A DNA stretch of 64,000 nucleotides from an uncultured Blastocatellia bacterium (GCA_946480785.1 CAMLLD010000026.1:1-64000), one strand, 5' to 3'. Positions 8,531 to 18,700 are shown, numbered from the stretch's first letter. The notes: generated from the letters alone by a model not told the origin. Numbers and translations are program-made.

Positions 8531-10993
8531 ATGTTAAGCGCAGTACTATTGGCACTTCTGTTTTTAACTCCCCAGGGTGGCAGCATCAAAGGAAAAGTTG
8601 TTGCCGATATTCCGGAACAACGCAAAGCTCTTCCGGGTGTCGTCGTTACGCTGAGCGGCGATCGCCTCGGCGATAAGAAACTTCAGAGCGTCACGGATTC
8701 CGACGGACAGTTTGATTTCACCGGGCTTATCGCCGGCGATTACACCGTCACCGTCGAGTTCTCCGGTTTCAAGAAGTACGAACAGAAACTCAGCGTGCAG
8801 ATCGAGGCGACGGTCGAACACAACGTACTGTTGCAACCAGTGCCGCTGAGTGAGTCCGTAACAGTCACCGACGATCCGCGCGATCCGGTCCGAACAGAAT
8901 CCTCAACGCCTTCCGTTCTTACGACGCAAGCGCTGCGCGACGCGCCGCTGATCGATCAGAAGTTTCAGGACGCGCTGCCGTTGTTGCCGGGCGTAGTGCG
9001 TGGACCGGACGGCAATCTCAACATTAAAGGCACGCGCCCGACGCAGAGCGGTATTCTGGTTTCGAGTCTCAACGTTACCGATCCGGTGACGGGCGCGCCC
9101 GCGATCGAGTTGCCGCTCGAAGCGGTCGACACGGTGCAGGTCTACTCGAATCCGTATTCGGCGGAGTTTGGCAGGTTCACCGGCGCGGTCACGACGATCG
9201 AAACGCGTTCGGGCAGCAACGACTGGCGCTATCTCGTCACCGGCACACTCCCGCGGCCGCGCTGGCGCGACGGCAAGATCTTCGGCATCGGCGCGGCGAC
9301 GCCACGCGTCGCGGTCGGTGGTCCGATCAAGAAAGACAAGCTGTTCTTTTTCCAGAGCGTCGAATATCGCTTTGTGCGCAACGAGGTTCCGAGCCTTAAA
9401 GCACTCAACGAATCACAACGCGACATCAAGCGCGAAAGCTTCGACTCGTTCTCGCGTATCGATTACGTCGTCAACCCAAACAATCGCTTGACCGGCAGCT
9501 TCTCGTTGTTTCCGCAGAAGTTTGATTTCTTCAATCTCAACACCTTCAATCCGTCCGACACGACCGCGAACTTTCATCAACGCGGCTGGTTTCTCGCGCT
9601 CAACGAACAGGCGACTTTTCAATCAGGCGCGCTGCTGCAATCGAGCTTCAGCGCGAAACAGTTTGACGGCGACATCTTCGGCAACAGCGTCGCGCCTTAT
9701 CTGATCGCGCCCGATCGCAATTTCGGCGGCTGGTTCGATCGACAGCATCGCGACAGCCGCCGTTACGAGCTACTCGAGAGCTATAACTTCCGCCCGCAGT
9801 CGTGGCACGGCTCGCATGCCTTCAAAGCCGGACTCAACTTCAGTCACACGTCTTTCACGGGAACCGATCGCAGCAACCCGGTCACGATCCTGCGCGCGAA
9901 CGGCACGCGCTATCAGTTGATCGATTTCACCGGCGCAGGTGTGCTCGAACAAAAACAGAACGAGTTCTCCGCTTTTCTGCAGGACAAATGGATCGTAAAC
10001 AAGCGAGTCGTGCTCGATCTGGGCTTGCGTTACGATCGCGATCAGCTCGGTGAGGAAAACAATCTCGCGCCGCGACTCGGCGTCGTAATCGCGCCGACAG
10101 ATTCCGGCCGTACGATCGTGCGCGGCGGCATCGGAATTTTCTACGACAAGATTCCGCTGAACGTCGGCGCGTTCGAACAGTATCAGGATCTCGTGGTCAC
10201 GACTTTCGCAAACAACGGTACCACCGTCGTCGATGGTCCACGCACTTTCCGCAACACTGCGCCGGACGATCTGAAAAACCCCTACAGTCTCGCGTGGAAC
10301 TTGCAGGTGGACCACGAGCTAAACAATCACCTGCTGCTGCGGCTCGGTTACGAAGAGCGCAGTACGCGCCGTGATTTCGTGCTCCAACCGATTGCTAACC
10401 AGTCCACGCCGGCTGACGGCTTGCTTTTCCTGGAGAACTCGGGAAGATCGCGTTATCGCGAACTGCAGGCGGTCGCGCGCTTCCGTTTTCAGGAAAGTCG
10501 CAACATCTATTTGTCGTACGTGCGCTCGCAATCGCTCGGCAATCTGAATGACTTCAACACCTACTTTGGCAATCAGAAGCACCCGGTGATTCGTCCGGAC
10601 GAGTACGGCAAACAGCCTTACGACGTGCCGAACCGGCTGCTGTTCTGGGGCGACTTCGGTTTGCCGTTTGATATCGTCGCGACACCGGTGTTGGATTGGC
10701 GCAGCGGTTTTCCGTTTTCGTTGCTGAACGAGCAGCAGGACTTTGTTGGACCACGTAACGAGGGCGGTCGTTATCCGCAACTGATGACGCTCGATCTGCT
10801 GGTGACGAAAGGTCTTTCGATTCCGTTTCGCGGCAAGAAATACAAAGGCCGCGCGGGCTTTACGATCTTCAACATCACGAACCACTGGAACCCGCGCGAC
10901 GTGCAGAACAACCTGGACGCCGCGCAGTTCGGCACGTTTTATAACAGCGCGGATCGTAGTGTGAGATTGAAGTTCGAGTTTGTGAAGTATTGA
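8531..10993 (+). CDS. TonB-dependent receptor-like outer membrane protein with carboxypeptidase-regulatory domain
   Basis: The 820-residue product has a short signal peptide (MLSAVLLALLFLTPQGG). A carboxypeptidase-regulatory-like beta-sandwich follows at about 18-100 (GSIKGKVVADIPEQRKALPGVVVTLSGD...DFTGLIAGDYTVTVEFSGFKKYEQ). A plug-like domain spans about 115-235 (VLTTQALRDAPLIDQKFQDALPLLPGVVRG...EFGRFTGAVTTIETRSG). A long beta-barrel ends in VRLKFEFVKY with a terminal aromatic residue. This is the architecture of acidobacterial TonB-dependent transporters, often larger and less substrate-defined than FecA/BtuB. No clear TonB box was found. The ligand is unknown. The secreted hydrolases directly downstream suggest uptake of their products. 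Confidence 0.85.
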   Translation: MLSAVLLALLFLTPQGGSIKGKVVADIPEQRKALPGVVVTLSGDRLGDKKLQSVTDSDGQFDFTGLIAGDYTVTVEFSGFKKYEQKLSVQIEATVEHNVLLQPVPLSESVTVTDDPRDPVRTESSTPSVLTTQALRDAPLIDQKFQDALPLLPGVVRGPDGNLNIKGTRPTQSGILVSSLNVTDPVTGAPAIELPLEAVDTVQVYSNPYSAEFGRFTGAVTTIETRSGSNDWRYLVTGTLPRPRWRDGKIFGIGAATPRVAVGGPIKKDKLFFFQSVEYRFVRNEVPSLKALNESQRDIKRESFDSFSRIDYVVNPNNRLTGSFSLFPQKFDFFNLNTFNPSDTTANFHQRGWFLALNEQATFQSGALLQSSFSAKQFDGDIFGNSVAPYLIAPDRNFGGWFDRQHRDSRRYELLESYNFRPQSWHGSHAFKAGLNFSHTSFTGTDRSNPVTILRANGTRYQLIDFTGAGVLEQKQNEFSAFLQDKWIVNKRVVLDLGLRYDRDQLGEENNLAPRLGVVIAPTDSGRTIVRGGIGIFYDKIPLNVGAFEQYQDLVVTTFANNGTTVVDGPRTFRNTAPDDLKNPYSLAWNLQVDHELNNHLLLRLGYEERSTRRDFVLQPIANQSTPADGLLFLENSGRSRYRELQAVARFRFQESRNIYLSYVRSQSLGNLNDFNTYFGNQKHPVIRPDEYGKQPYDVPNRLLFWGDFGLPFDIVATPVLDWRSGFPFSLLNEQQDFVGPRNEGGRYPQLMTLDLLVTKGLSIPFRGKKYKGRAGFTIFNITNHWNPRDVQNNLDAAQFGTFYNSADRSVRLKFEFVKY

Positions 10994-11022
10994 TTTAAAA
11001 TCCTTTTCCTTCGGAGTTACGC

Positions 11023-12915
11023 ATGCGAACTCTTCTAGTTCTACTTTTACTGTCTTCAACAATCCTGGCCCAAACACTTCCAAACGAAACACCTTCAACC
11101 TTCAACCCGACTAACGCCGGCTTCAACTACACCCGCCGCGAAGTGATGATACCGATGCGCGACGGCGTCAAGCTGCACACCGTCATCCTCGTGCCCAAGG
11201 GCGCACGCAACGCGCCGATCCTCCTGACGCGCACGCCTTACAACGCCGACGAGCTGACGACTCACGTGAACAGCTCGCAGCTCGGCCCTGCTTTGTACGG
11301 CTACGACAACGCCACCGACGTGATCGTCGAAGGCGGTTACATCCGCGTCATTCAGGACATTCGCGGCAAGTACGGCTCGGAAGGCGACTACGTGATGAAC
11401 CGCCCACTGCATGGTCCACAAAATCCGACGAACGTGGACCACGCCACCGACACGTACGACACGATCGACTGGCTCGTCAAAAACATTCCCGAGAGCAACG
11501 GGCGCGTCGGCATTCTCGGCATCTCCTACGATGGTTTTCTGCCGCTGATGGCGCTCATCAATCCGCATCCCGCGTTGAAAGTCTCAGTGCCGATGAATCC
11601 GATGGTCGACGGCTGGCGCGGCGACGACTGGTTTCACTGGGGCGCGTTTCGCCAGCAGGGCATGAGCTACATCTACGATCAGCAAGCTACGCGCGCGAAC
11701 GACATCACGTGGTGGACCAGCCACGCCGACGATTACGACATGTTTATGGAAGCAGGCTCGGCCGGCGAGCTCGGTCGCCGCCGCGGACTCGAACAAGTCG
11801 GCTTCTGGCGCAAGCTGCTCGAGCATCCGAGTTACGACGCTTACTGGCGCGATCAGGCCGTCGACAAGATTCTCGCGACGCAGCCGTTAAAGGTGCCGGT
11901 GCTGCTGGTCCATAGTCTGTGGGACCAGGAAGACATCTACGGCGACATCGCGGTTTACAAAGCCATCGAGCCGAAAGACACCAACAACGACAAGGTGTTT
12001 CTGGTGCTCGGCCCGTGGCATCACGGCCAGGAGATTCGCGAAGGCAGCGCGCTCGGCGCGATCAAATTTAATAGTGACACCGCCCTCACGTTTCGGCGTG
12101 AAATACTGCGGCCGTTTCTCGATCAGTATTTGAAAGAAGGCGCGCCGAAGGCGAACATCGCGCCCGTTACTGCGTTCGAAACGGGCACGAACACGTGGCA
12201 CAAACTGTCTTCGTGGCCGGCGGGTTGCGAAAAAGGCTGCGCGGTCAAACCGACGCCGCTTTATCTAACGGGCGGTTTGAAAGCGAGCTTCACGCAAAGC
12301 TCGCAAGCGCCGGGCTATGAGGAGTACATTTCCGATCCCGCGAAGCCGGTACCGTTTCGCGCGCGGCCGATCGACAACGCGAGCTGGTCGCGCTGGCTCG
12401 CGGACGATCAGCGCGAGATGTCGGGACGTCCGGACGTGCTCGTGTTCACTTCCGACGTGTTGACCGAGCCGGTGAAGATCAGTGGCGAGCCGATCGCGAA
12501 CCTGATCGCTTCGACGAGCGGCACTGATTCCGATTGGGTCGTGAAGTTGATCGACCTGTATCCCGATCAGGTTGCCGGGCAGCCGAACATGGGTGGTTAT
12601 CAGTTGATGATCTCGGCGGACGTGTTTCGCGGTCGTTATCGCGAGAGCCTCGAGGTGGCGAAACCGATCGCCGCCAACACGCCGCTGCTTTATCGCTTTG
12701 GCTTGCCGACGGCGAACCACGTATTTCTGCCCGGGCATCGCATCATGGTCCAGATTCAGAGCTCGTGGTTCCCGCTCACCGATCGCAACCCGCAGACGTT
12801 CGTGCCGAACATCTTCTGGGCGAAGCCCGAGGATTATCAAAAGGCCACGCAAAGGATTTACAACGCTGCCGGGCAGGCCAGCTTTGTCGAACTCCCACTC
12901 GTTACGAAACCGTGA
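11023..12915 (+). CDS. Secreted CocE/NonD family hydrolase (X-Pro dipeptidyl-peptidase S15-like)
   Basis: The 630-residue product has a signal peptide (MRTLLVLLLLSSTILAQ). It begins its catalytic part with REVMIPMRDGVKLHTVILVPKG, typical of CocE/PepX proteins. The nucleophile motif is GISYDGF (Ser near 168). Likely acid and base residues lie in LLVHSLWDQED and LGPWHHGQ. The C-terminal part (about 400-630) is the jelly-roll domain of the family. The substrate could be an acyl ester or an acylated or proline-containing peptide; sequence alone does not decide. The gene follows the receptor by 29 bases with a CGGAG ribosome site, and the next hydrolase follows by 24 bases, so the three probably form an operon. 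Confidence 0.85.
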   Translation: MRTLLVLLLLSSTILAQTLPNETPSTFNPTNAGFNYTRREVMIPMRDGVKLHTVILVPKGARNAPILLTRTPYNADELTTHVNSSQLGPALYGYDNATDVIVEGGYIRVIQDIRGKYGSEGDYVMNRPLHGPQNPTNVDHATDTYDTIDWLVKNIPESNGRVGILGISYDGFLPLMALINPHPALKVSVPMNPMVDGWRGDDWFHWGAFRQQGMSYIYDQQATRANDITWWTSHADDYDMFMEAGSAGELGRRRGLEQVGFWRKLLEHPSYDAYWRDQAVDKILATQPLKVPVLLVHSLWDQEDIYGDIAVYKAIEPKDTNNDKVFLVLGPWHHGQEIREGSALGAIKFNSDTALTFRREILRPFLDQYLKEGAPKANIAPVTAFETGTNTWHKLSSWPAGCEKGCAVKPTPLYLTGGLKASFTQSSQAPGYEEYISDPAKPVPFRARPIDNASWSRWLADDQREMSGRPDVLVFTSDVLTEPVKISGEPIANLIASTSGTDSDWVVKLIDLYPDQVAGQPNMGGYQLMISADVFRGRYRESLEVAKPIAANTPLLYRFGLPTANHVFLPGHRIMVQIQSSWFPLTDRNPQTFVPNIFWAKPEDYQKATQRIYNAAGQASFVELPLVTKP

Positions 12916-12939
12916 TTGTCTTTGCAAGGAGCTGTGCAA

Positions 12940-13686
12940 ATGAAACCTTACCTGTTACTCGCGCTCACACTCGTGCTGCTAAGTTTCGCGTCGTCGACTG
13001 TGGTCAAAGACGACATCACCAAGGAGCTCATCACCTCCAACGGCAAGACGCGCGCTTACTACCTCTACGTTCCTTCCACGCTCAAGCCCGGGACTCCAGC
13101 GCCGCTAATCGTGATGCTGCACGGCTCCGGCCGCACCGGCACCTCGCTCGTCGAGAAATGGAAAGACTACGCGAAGAAGGAAGGCATCATCATCGCGGGG
13201 CCCGACTCGACGAACACGCGCGGCTGGGCGTCGCCCGTTGATGGTCCTGACTACCTGCGCGATCTGGTTGAAGAGCTGAAAGCGAAGTATCCGATCAATC
13301 CGCGGCGCGTGTATTTGTTTGGCCACTCGGCGGGCGCTTGCTTCGCCCTGCACATGTCGTTGATGGAGTCGCAGTATTTTGCGGCGACCGCGATTCACGC
13401 GGGGGCGTTGACTGAAGACGAGATGTCGATGACGGATCTGGCGAAACGTAAGATTCCGATCTCGATTCAGGTGGGCGACAGCGATCAGTTCTTTCCGCTG
13501 AAGCCGGTGCGCGCGACGCGCGATGCGTTGAAAGCCGCGGGCATTCCAGTCGACCTGATCGAGATACCGAACCACGATCATTGGTACTACGATTCGGCGT
13601 CGAAGTTTAATCAAACGGCGTGGGAGTTTTTGAAGAAGTACGAGCTCGACGCCGATCCCGTTTATCAGAAGTACAACTGGAACTAG
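12940..13686 (+). CDS. Secreted alpha/beta hydrolase, esterase/PHB depolymerase-like
   Basis: I start this 248-residue product at the ATG at 12940, which has AAGGAG at normal distance, not at the in-frame TTG at 12916. It has a signal peptide (MKPYLLLALTLVLLSFASST). The oxyanion region is PLIVMLHGSGRTG, the nucleophile elbow is LFGHSAGACFAL, an acid candidate is in VGDSDQFFP, and the histidine is in IPNHDHWYY. This pattern fits LpqC/poly(3-hydroxybutyrate) depolymerase-type esterases and dienelactone hydrolase relatives. It is last in the receptor-hydrolase operon. The exact substrate is unknown. Confidence 0.8.
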   Translation: MKPYLLLALTLVLLSFASSTVVKDDITKELITSNGKTRAYYLYVPSTLKPGTPAPLIVMLHGSGRTGTSLVEKWKDYAKKEGIIIAGPDSTNTRGWASPVDGPDYLRDLVEELKAKYPINPRRVYLFGHSAGACFALHMSLMESQYFAATAIHAGALTEDEMSMTDLAKRKIPISIQVGDSDQFFPLKPVRATRDALKAAGIPVDLIEIPNHDHWYYDSASKFNQTAWEFLKKYELDADPVYQKYNWN

Positions 13687-13743
13687 GATTTTTACCGACC
13701 CGTGTACGCACAGTTTGATCTTCGAGCACGGCGGTTCGCCCTT

Positions 13744-13981
13744 GAGCGCCGAAGGCGCGGCCAGAAGGTAGCCAGGGGCAAGCGCGCAGCGCAGCGAGCG
13801 CGCCGCCCCTGGATCTCTCAAAACACAGATTGAGGCCCAGAGGGCCGACAGAACCTGCGCGCCGCCGCATGGCTGTCGCCCGTTCCGGGCTCACCCGTTT
13901 TCGCTAGTGATCCAGGAGCTGCGTGCACCGCTTCGCGGCGCACTTGCCCCTGGCTACCTTCTGGCCGCGCCTTCGGCGCTC
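13744..13981. repeat. Inverted pair of a ~75-bp repeat with perfect 39-bp arms
   Basis: The 355-base gap 13687-14041 has no gene. Bases 13744-13782 and 13943-13981 are perfect reverse complements over 39 bases. Each arm belongs to a longer unit that also carries a gatccagg end and a variable hairpin: GCGCGC-tcgctgc-GCTGCGCGC-like in one copy, GTGC-a-CCGC-ttc-GCGG-c-GCAC in the other. The hairpin sequences differ but pairing is kept. Conserved flanks around a structure-conserving loop suggest a dispersed REP/MITE-like family inserted in opposite orientations. Confidence 0.75.
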
Positions 13982-14041
13982 ACTGTGAGCGATACGATCA
14001 CGCTTTCGGTGCTCACCGTTAATGTGCTCGCGCTTTCCACT

Positions 14042-14608
14042 TTAGAGCGACACGACGGCGCCGTCGGGGAAGACGAGGTGATGGACTTTGATCGCCGGCG
14101 GCGAGAAGTTTGGATCGATGATTACAGTTCGCACCTTTCGCGATCGCTGGTTCATGCGCGCCACGTAGCCCGTGTCACCCGCTTGATACAGCAGTAACAA
14201 ATCGCCCTCGTACTCGAGTGAGTAGACGCGCTCGATACGTTCTGGCGCGCCTACCTTCAGATAAAAAGACCGCCGCACGCCCGCGTGTGACGTCGCTTCA
14301 CCCGTCCCGTCGTGCCGCAGGATGTACTTCGCCATTGACGTCGAGAACAGAAAAAACGTGCGCTCGTTGGCGCTTGCCTCCCCGAAACGTTCGGCCAACA
14401 CAAACGGCGACTCTTCCGCACGCTGCGCCCGAACCGTACGTTCACCGCTCGCCGCCAACGAAGACATCGCTGGCAACGAAGACACCGACGACGATGAAGA
14501 CGCCGGCAACGAAGAGACCGCCCTCAACGAAGACACCGCCGGCACTGAAGACGCAGACGCCAACACCGCGAGCGCCACCAGCACACACACCACCACAAAC
14601 TTCTTCAC
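14042..14608 (-). CDS. Secreted hypothetical protein with Ser/Ala-rich low-complexity repeat
   Basis: The 188-residue product starts at GTG (14606-14608), supported by AAAGGAG upstream. It has a signal peptide (MKKFVVVCVLVALAVLASASS). A low-complexity tract at about 20-55 repeats (V/A)SSLPA, encoded by a degenerate tandem DNA repeat at about 14450-14560. The remaining 130 residues (ESPFVLAERFGEASANERTFFLF...) are not a family I recognise. It is transcribed divergently from the next gene across 61 bases. The function is unknown. Confidence 0.65.
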   Translation of the reverse strand: MKKFVVVCVLVALAVLASASSVPAVSSLRAVSSLPASSSSSVSSLPAMSSLAASGERTVRAQRAEESPFVLAERFGEASANERTFFLFSTSMAKYILRHDGTGEATSHAGVRRSFYLKVGAPERIERVYSLEYEGDLLLLYQAGDTGYVARMNQRSRKVRTVIIDPNFSPPAIKVHHLVFPDGAVVSL

Positions 14609-14669
14609 GACTTGTTTCTCCTTTGGCGGGGCGGTGAGGTATAGTCAGTTTACTACAGCGAGGAAGTAC

Positions 14670-14975
14670 ATGGACAGACGAAGACTCGAGCAGCTTGAGC
14701 AATACGTGCTTGGTTTCTTCCGCACCGCCGGCCGCTCGCGCATCCCGGCGCAGGAACTGTTCGACAGCACCGCCGAGTTCGCCAACGCCGACATCGTCAG
14801 GGCCCTCGAAGACCTCGAGAAGTCGCAACGTCTGGTCGTGCGTCACACGACCGAAGGCACTGATTACGTCTCACTAACGCAGCAAGGCGCAGCGTTCCTT
14901 GACCTCGCTCAAACAGACTCCGACGAAGGGTCAGCACTGCCACATCCACCGAAGAGTGCGACCAAAAACAGTTGA
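14670..14975 (+). CDS. Small hypothetical protein, winged-helix-like
   Basis: The 101-residue product starts at the ATG at 14670, with GAGGAAG seven bases upstream. An in-frame extension to 14322 overlaps the opposing gene and is discounted. It is predicted mostly helical (RRRLEQLEQYVLGFFRTAGRSRIPAQELFDS), then ADIVRALEDLEKSQRLVVRHTTEGTDYVSLTQQG. That helix-turn-helix then beta-wing pattern resembles winged-helix DNA-binding proteins, but the match is loose. The C-terminal 20 residues look disordered. A regulatory role for its divergent secreted neighbour is possible but unproven. Confidence 0.6.
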   Translation: MDRRRLEQLEQYVLGFFRTAGRSRIPAQELFDSTAEFANADIVRALEDLEKSQRLVVRHTTEGTDYVSLTQQGAAFLDLAQTDSDEGSALPHPPKSATKNS

Positions 14976-14982
14976 GCAATTA

Positions 14983-15543
14983 ATGATGGTGTGCCATCGC
15001 AAACAAACTCGGTTCGGGTTCCTCGCAGTGCTCATACTCGCATCGTGTCTTAACGCCCTGGCCCAGCAGGAGCGCGCCGCGGCGATGCGGTCGGCCCATG
15101 CGGGCAACACGCTCAACGAGCTCCGCGACAAGCACCGCGCCCTGCTGGTCGTGTTTCGGTCGCGCGTGCTCGACGTCAACGACCGCGAGCGCGCCATCAT
15201 GGAAGACGTGCTCAAGGCCGACCCGCAACCCAAGGGACGCGCTCGCTGGGTCTACAATCAACTCGCACAAAAGCTGAACAGCTACGTTAATAAATACAAA
15301 AGCCTGACCGCCGCCGAAGGTCTCGCCGACGCTGATTACATCATCTATTTCAACGTCGTCGAGTATCGGCGCATTCTCGACGCCGTCTACCCGTACGGCG
15401 AGCTCTTCGTGATCGTCAAAGGCTCGCCGGCGCAACTGAAACCACCGCATGTCGTCTGGCGCGCGGACAAAGTGCTCTTTGCCGGCGATGCCATCGGCGA
15501 TCTGATCAAAGAACTCAAAGCAGTGCGCGGCGAAGGCTCATAA
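14983..15543 (+). CDS. Secreted hypothetical protein
   Basis: This is about 186 residues from the ATG pair at 14983/14986, seven bases after the stop of the small upstream gene. It has a signal peptide (FGFLAVLILASCLNALAQ). The mature part is helical then alpha/beta (HRALLVVFRSRVLDVNDRERAIMEDVLKAD...DADYIIYFNVVEYRRILDAVYPYGELFVIVKG). I do not recognise the family. The in-frame extension to 14899 overlaps the previous gene and would hide the signal peptide, so it was rejected. Confidence 0.65.
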   Translation: MMVCHRKQTRFGFLAVLILASCLNALAQQERAAAMRSAHAGNTLNELRDKHRALLVVFRSRVLDVNDRERAIMEDVLKADPQPKGRARWVYNQLAQKLNSYVNKYKSLTAAEGLADADYIIYFNVVEYRRILDAVYPYGELFVIVKGSPAQLKPPHVVWRADKVLFAGDAIGDLIKELKAVRGEGS

Positions 15544-15557
15544 GCAGCGCGCATCCT

Positions 15558-15615
15558 TGGAGTGCGCCGACTTGTCGGCGCTTTGGCCAAAGCGGTGCTA
15601 AGGCACCGCACTCCA
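15558..15615. repeat. 58-bp double-hairpin repeat, copy A
   Basis: The unit is bounded by TGGAGTGC and GCACTCCA and contains two hairpins: GCGCCGAC-tt-GTCGGCGC and GCGGTGC-taag-GCACCGC. An equally long copy lies at 49589-49646 and a 3' fragment at 56057-56088. It sits between two genes and has the look of a REP or short MITE family. Confidence 0.75.
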
Positions 15616-15726
15616 GAGAGGCGCAAAACCCAAACTGACCCAGTACTTCTTTTTGCAACGAGCCGAAAATCCGGACGTGTATGCAATCCGTGAAACTTTA
15701 GGCGGTTTAGACTCACTAACCTGATC

Positions 15727-18700
15727 ATGTTGCGTTGCGCCCTACTCCTCTGTGTCCTCGCTATGCCCGTTCCGGCCCAGCAAACGAACGGCATGGTGAA
15801 GGGCACTGTCACGGACCAGCTCGACAGTCTGGTCGTCGGCGCGACCGTCACGTTGCGAAATGCGAACGAAGTAGTAGTCAGCGCGAAGACCAACTCAGCG
15901 GGAGTCTACGAATTTAAACATCTCGCTCCCGGAACATACACGCTGAAGGTCATCGCTCCCGGTTTCAACGTTTTCGAAGAGAAATCCGTCAACGTACGCG
16001 CGCGCGAAACCACCACGGTCAACGCGCAACTCGACGTGGCGTTTGAAGAGCAGCAGGTAGTCGTCGACGATCGAAACATCAGCACCGACGCCGACAACAA
16101 TGCCGGCGCGGTCGTCTTGCGCGGCCGCGATCTGGAAGCCTTGCCGAACGATCCGCAAGCATTGCTCGCGGCGTTGCAATCACTCGCCGGGCCAGTAGAT
16201 CCCGAAGCCGGCGGTCCGCAAATTAAGGTGGACGGCTTCTCGAACGGCCAACTGCCGCCGAAAGAAGCGATCCGCGAAGTGCGCGTAAACAACAACCCGT
16301 TCTCCGCGGAAAACGAGTTTCCCGGTTTCGGCGGCATCGAGATCTTCACGCAACCCGGCGCCGACAAGTGGCACGGCGGGATCGCTTTCGACTTCAACGA
16401 CGAAAGCCTCAACTCGCGTAATCCATACACGACGCGACGCGCGCCTTATCAACAACGCGCGTACAGCTTCAACCTGAGTGGACCAATTAAACCCAAACGC
16501 GCGTCGTTCTCAGTTTTCTTCAATCGCTATCTCAGCGACGCGAACTCAGTCGTGAACGCCACCGTTCTCGACGACGCGACGCTCAAGCCCGTCACGCTCA
16601 ATCAATCATTCATCACGCCGGAGAAGACGAACTACGGCAACGGTCGCATAGATTTCAAGATCAATAAACAGCACACGCTCGTGGGCCGGTTCAGTTACAA
16701 CGGGTCCACGCAGGATCTACAGGGCATCGGCGGCTTCGCGCTGCCGTCGCGAGCTTACGGCGGGCGACGGACCAACTTCGTCGTGCAGCTTACCGAGACG
16801 GCGATGCTCAACGAAAAGACCGTCAATGAGACTCGCTTTCAGTGGATTCGCAGCCGGTTCAAGCAGACGAGCACCGACGATGGTTTCGCTTTGAACGTGC
16901 AAGACTCGTTCTTCGGCGGCGGCTCTCAGGTCGGCGCTTCCAGCAACACGCAGCAGCGCTTCGAGCTACAGAATTTCACTTCGTGGACCAAGGGGAATCA
17001 TTTTCTCAAAGTGGGCGCACGGCTGCGGCACTCGCATATCGACAGCGTCTCGCCCGGAAACTTCGGCGGCACTTACACCTTCGCGGGCGGACTTGGTCCA
17101 AAACTCGATGCGAACGATCAACCAGTGCTCGGACCGAACAATCAGCCGCTCTTAGTTGAAGTCAGCAGTCTCGAACGCTATCGCCGCACGCTCGCGTTCG
17201 CGCGCGCCGGAATGAGCCCGGCGGCGATCAGGTTGCTCGGCGGCGGCGCTACGCAGTTCTCGATCGCGGGTGGCATTCCGGAAGCGGAAGTGAAACAGAC
17301 AGACGTCTCGTTCTACCTGCAGGACGAGTGGAAGGTCAGACCAAACTTCACCCTCTCGCCGGGTCTGCGTTACGAGAACCAAAACAACATCGACAACAAC
17401 TTCGACTTCGCGCCGCGGCTCGCGTTTGCGTGGTCGCCGAACTTCGGCGGCAAGAAAGCAGCGCCGGCGCCGGTTAAGCCCGCAGCGCCCGCTGACTCGA
17501 GCGCCGCGACGCCAGCCAAACCCGTGACGCCGGCCAAACCCGCAACACCAACCGCAACGACTGCGGCAACTACACCAGCAGCAGCCGCGCCGCCGCCTGG
17601 ACCACCAAAGACAGTCTTCCGCGGCGCTGCAGGACTCTTCTACAACCGCGTCTCAGAAGACCTGACACTGCAATCGATCAGGTTCGACGGCGTTCACCAG
17701 CAACAATACGTCGTCACGGATCCGCAAGTGCTCAATCTGTTTCCCGCCATTCCGAGCATCGATCAACTCTCCGCGTTTTCACAACCACAACTGCGCCGCG
17801 ACATCGCCGACGACTTTCACACCTGGCGTTCACTGCGCGTGATGTTCAGTGTCGAGCGTCTGCTGCCGGCGAAGATCAGATTGTCAGTCACTTATTTTTA
17901 CGGTCGCACCACGCGGCAAATGCGCGCGACGAACATCAACGCTCCGCTCGGCGGCACGTTCATCCTCGGCCAACCGGACAGCGGCGTGCGGCCGCTCGGC
18001 AGCGCCGCCGGAAACATCTTCGAGTACCAATCGAACGGCCGCTCCATCGGAAACACGCTCAGCGTCAACGTCAACGGCAATTTGAAGAAACTCAGTTTTT
18101 GGGGCGGCCTCAACCTCAACAAAACGAGAAACACCGACAGCGGCACGAGCGGTTCGCCGTTCGACGCGTATGACTTCAGTCACGAGTGGGCGCGCACGCC
18201 GTACGGCAGCTTGCTGTTCGCCTACGGCGGCAACAGTTATTCAGCGCCGCACGACATCAGCTTCAACACGTTCATGCTGGCCAGCTCCGGTGTGCCGTTC
18301 AACATCACGACGGGCCGCGACACGAATGGCGACACGATCTTCAGCGAGCGGCCGGCATTTGCCACCGATCTCAACAAACCCGGCGTGGTGATCACACCGC
18401 TCGGCGCTTTCGATCCGACGCCCGTGCCCGGACAGACGATCATTCCGCGCAACTTCGGACGTGGTCCAGGGTTTATGTTGGTGAGCTTGAATGTGGCGAA
18501 GACGTGGAAGTTTGGTAAAGCGATCGAGCCGAAGAGTCCGCCGCCGGGTGGTCCAACCACGACCAATGCGGGGAGTGCCGCAACGACCGCGGGCAATGCG
18601 CCGGCGAAACCACCCGCGAAGCCGCCGGTGCAACGACCTTACTCTTTGACGTTCTCGATCAGCGTCAACAATCTCTTCAATCGCAACAACCAGGGAAGTC

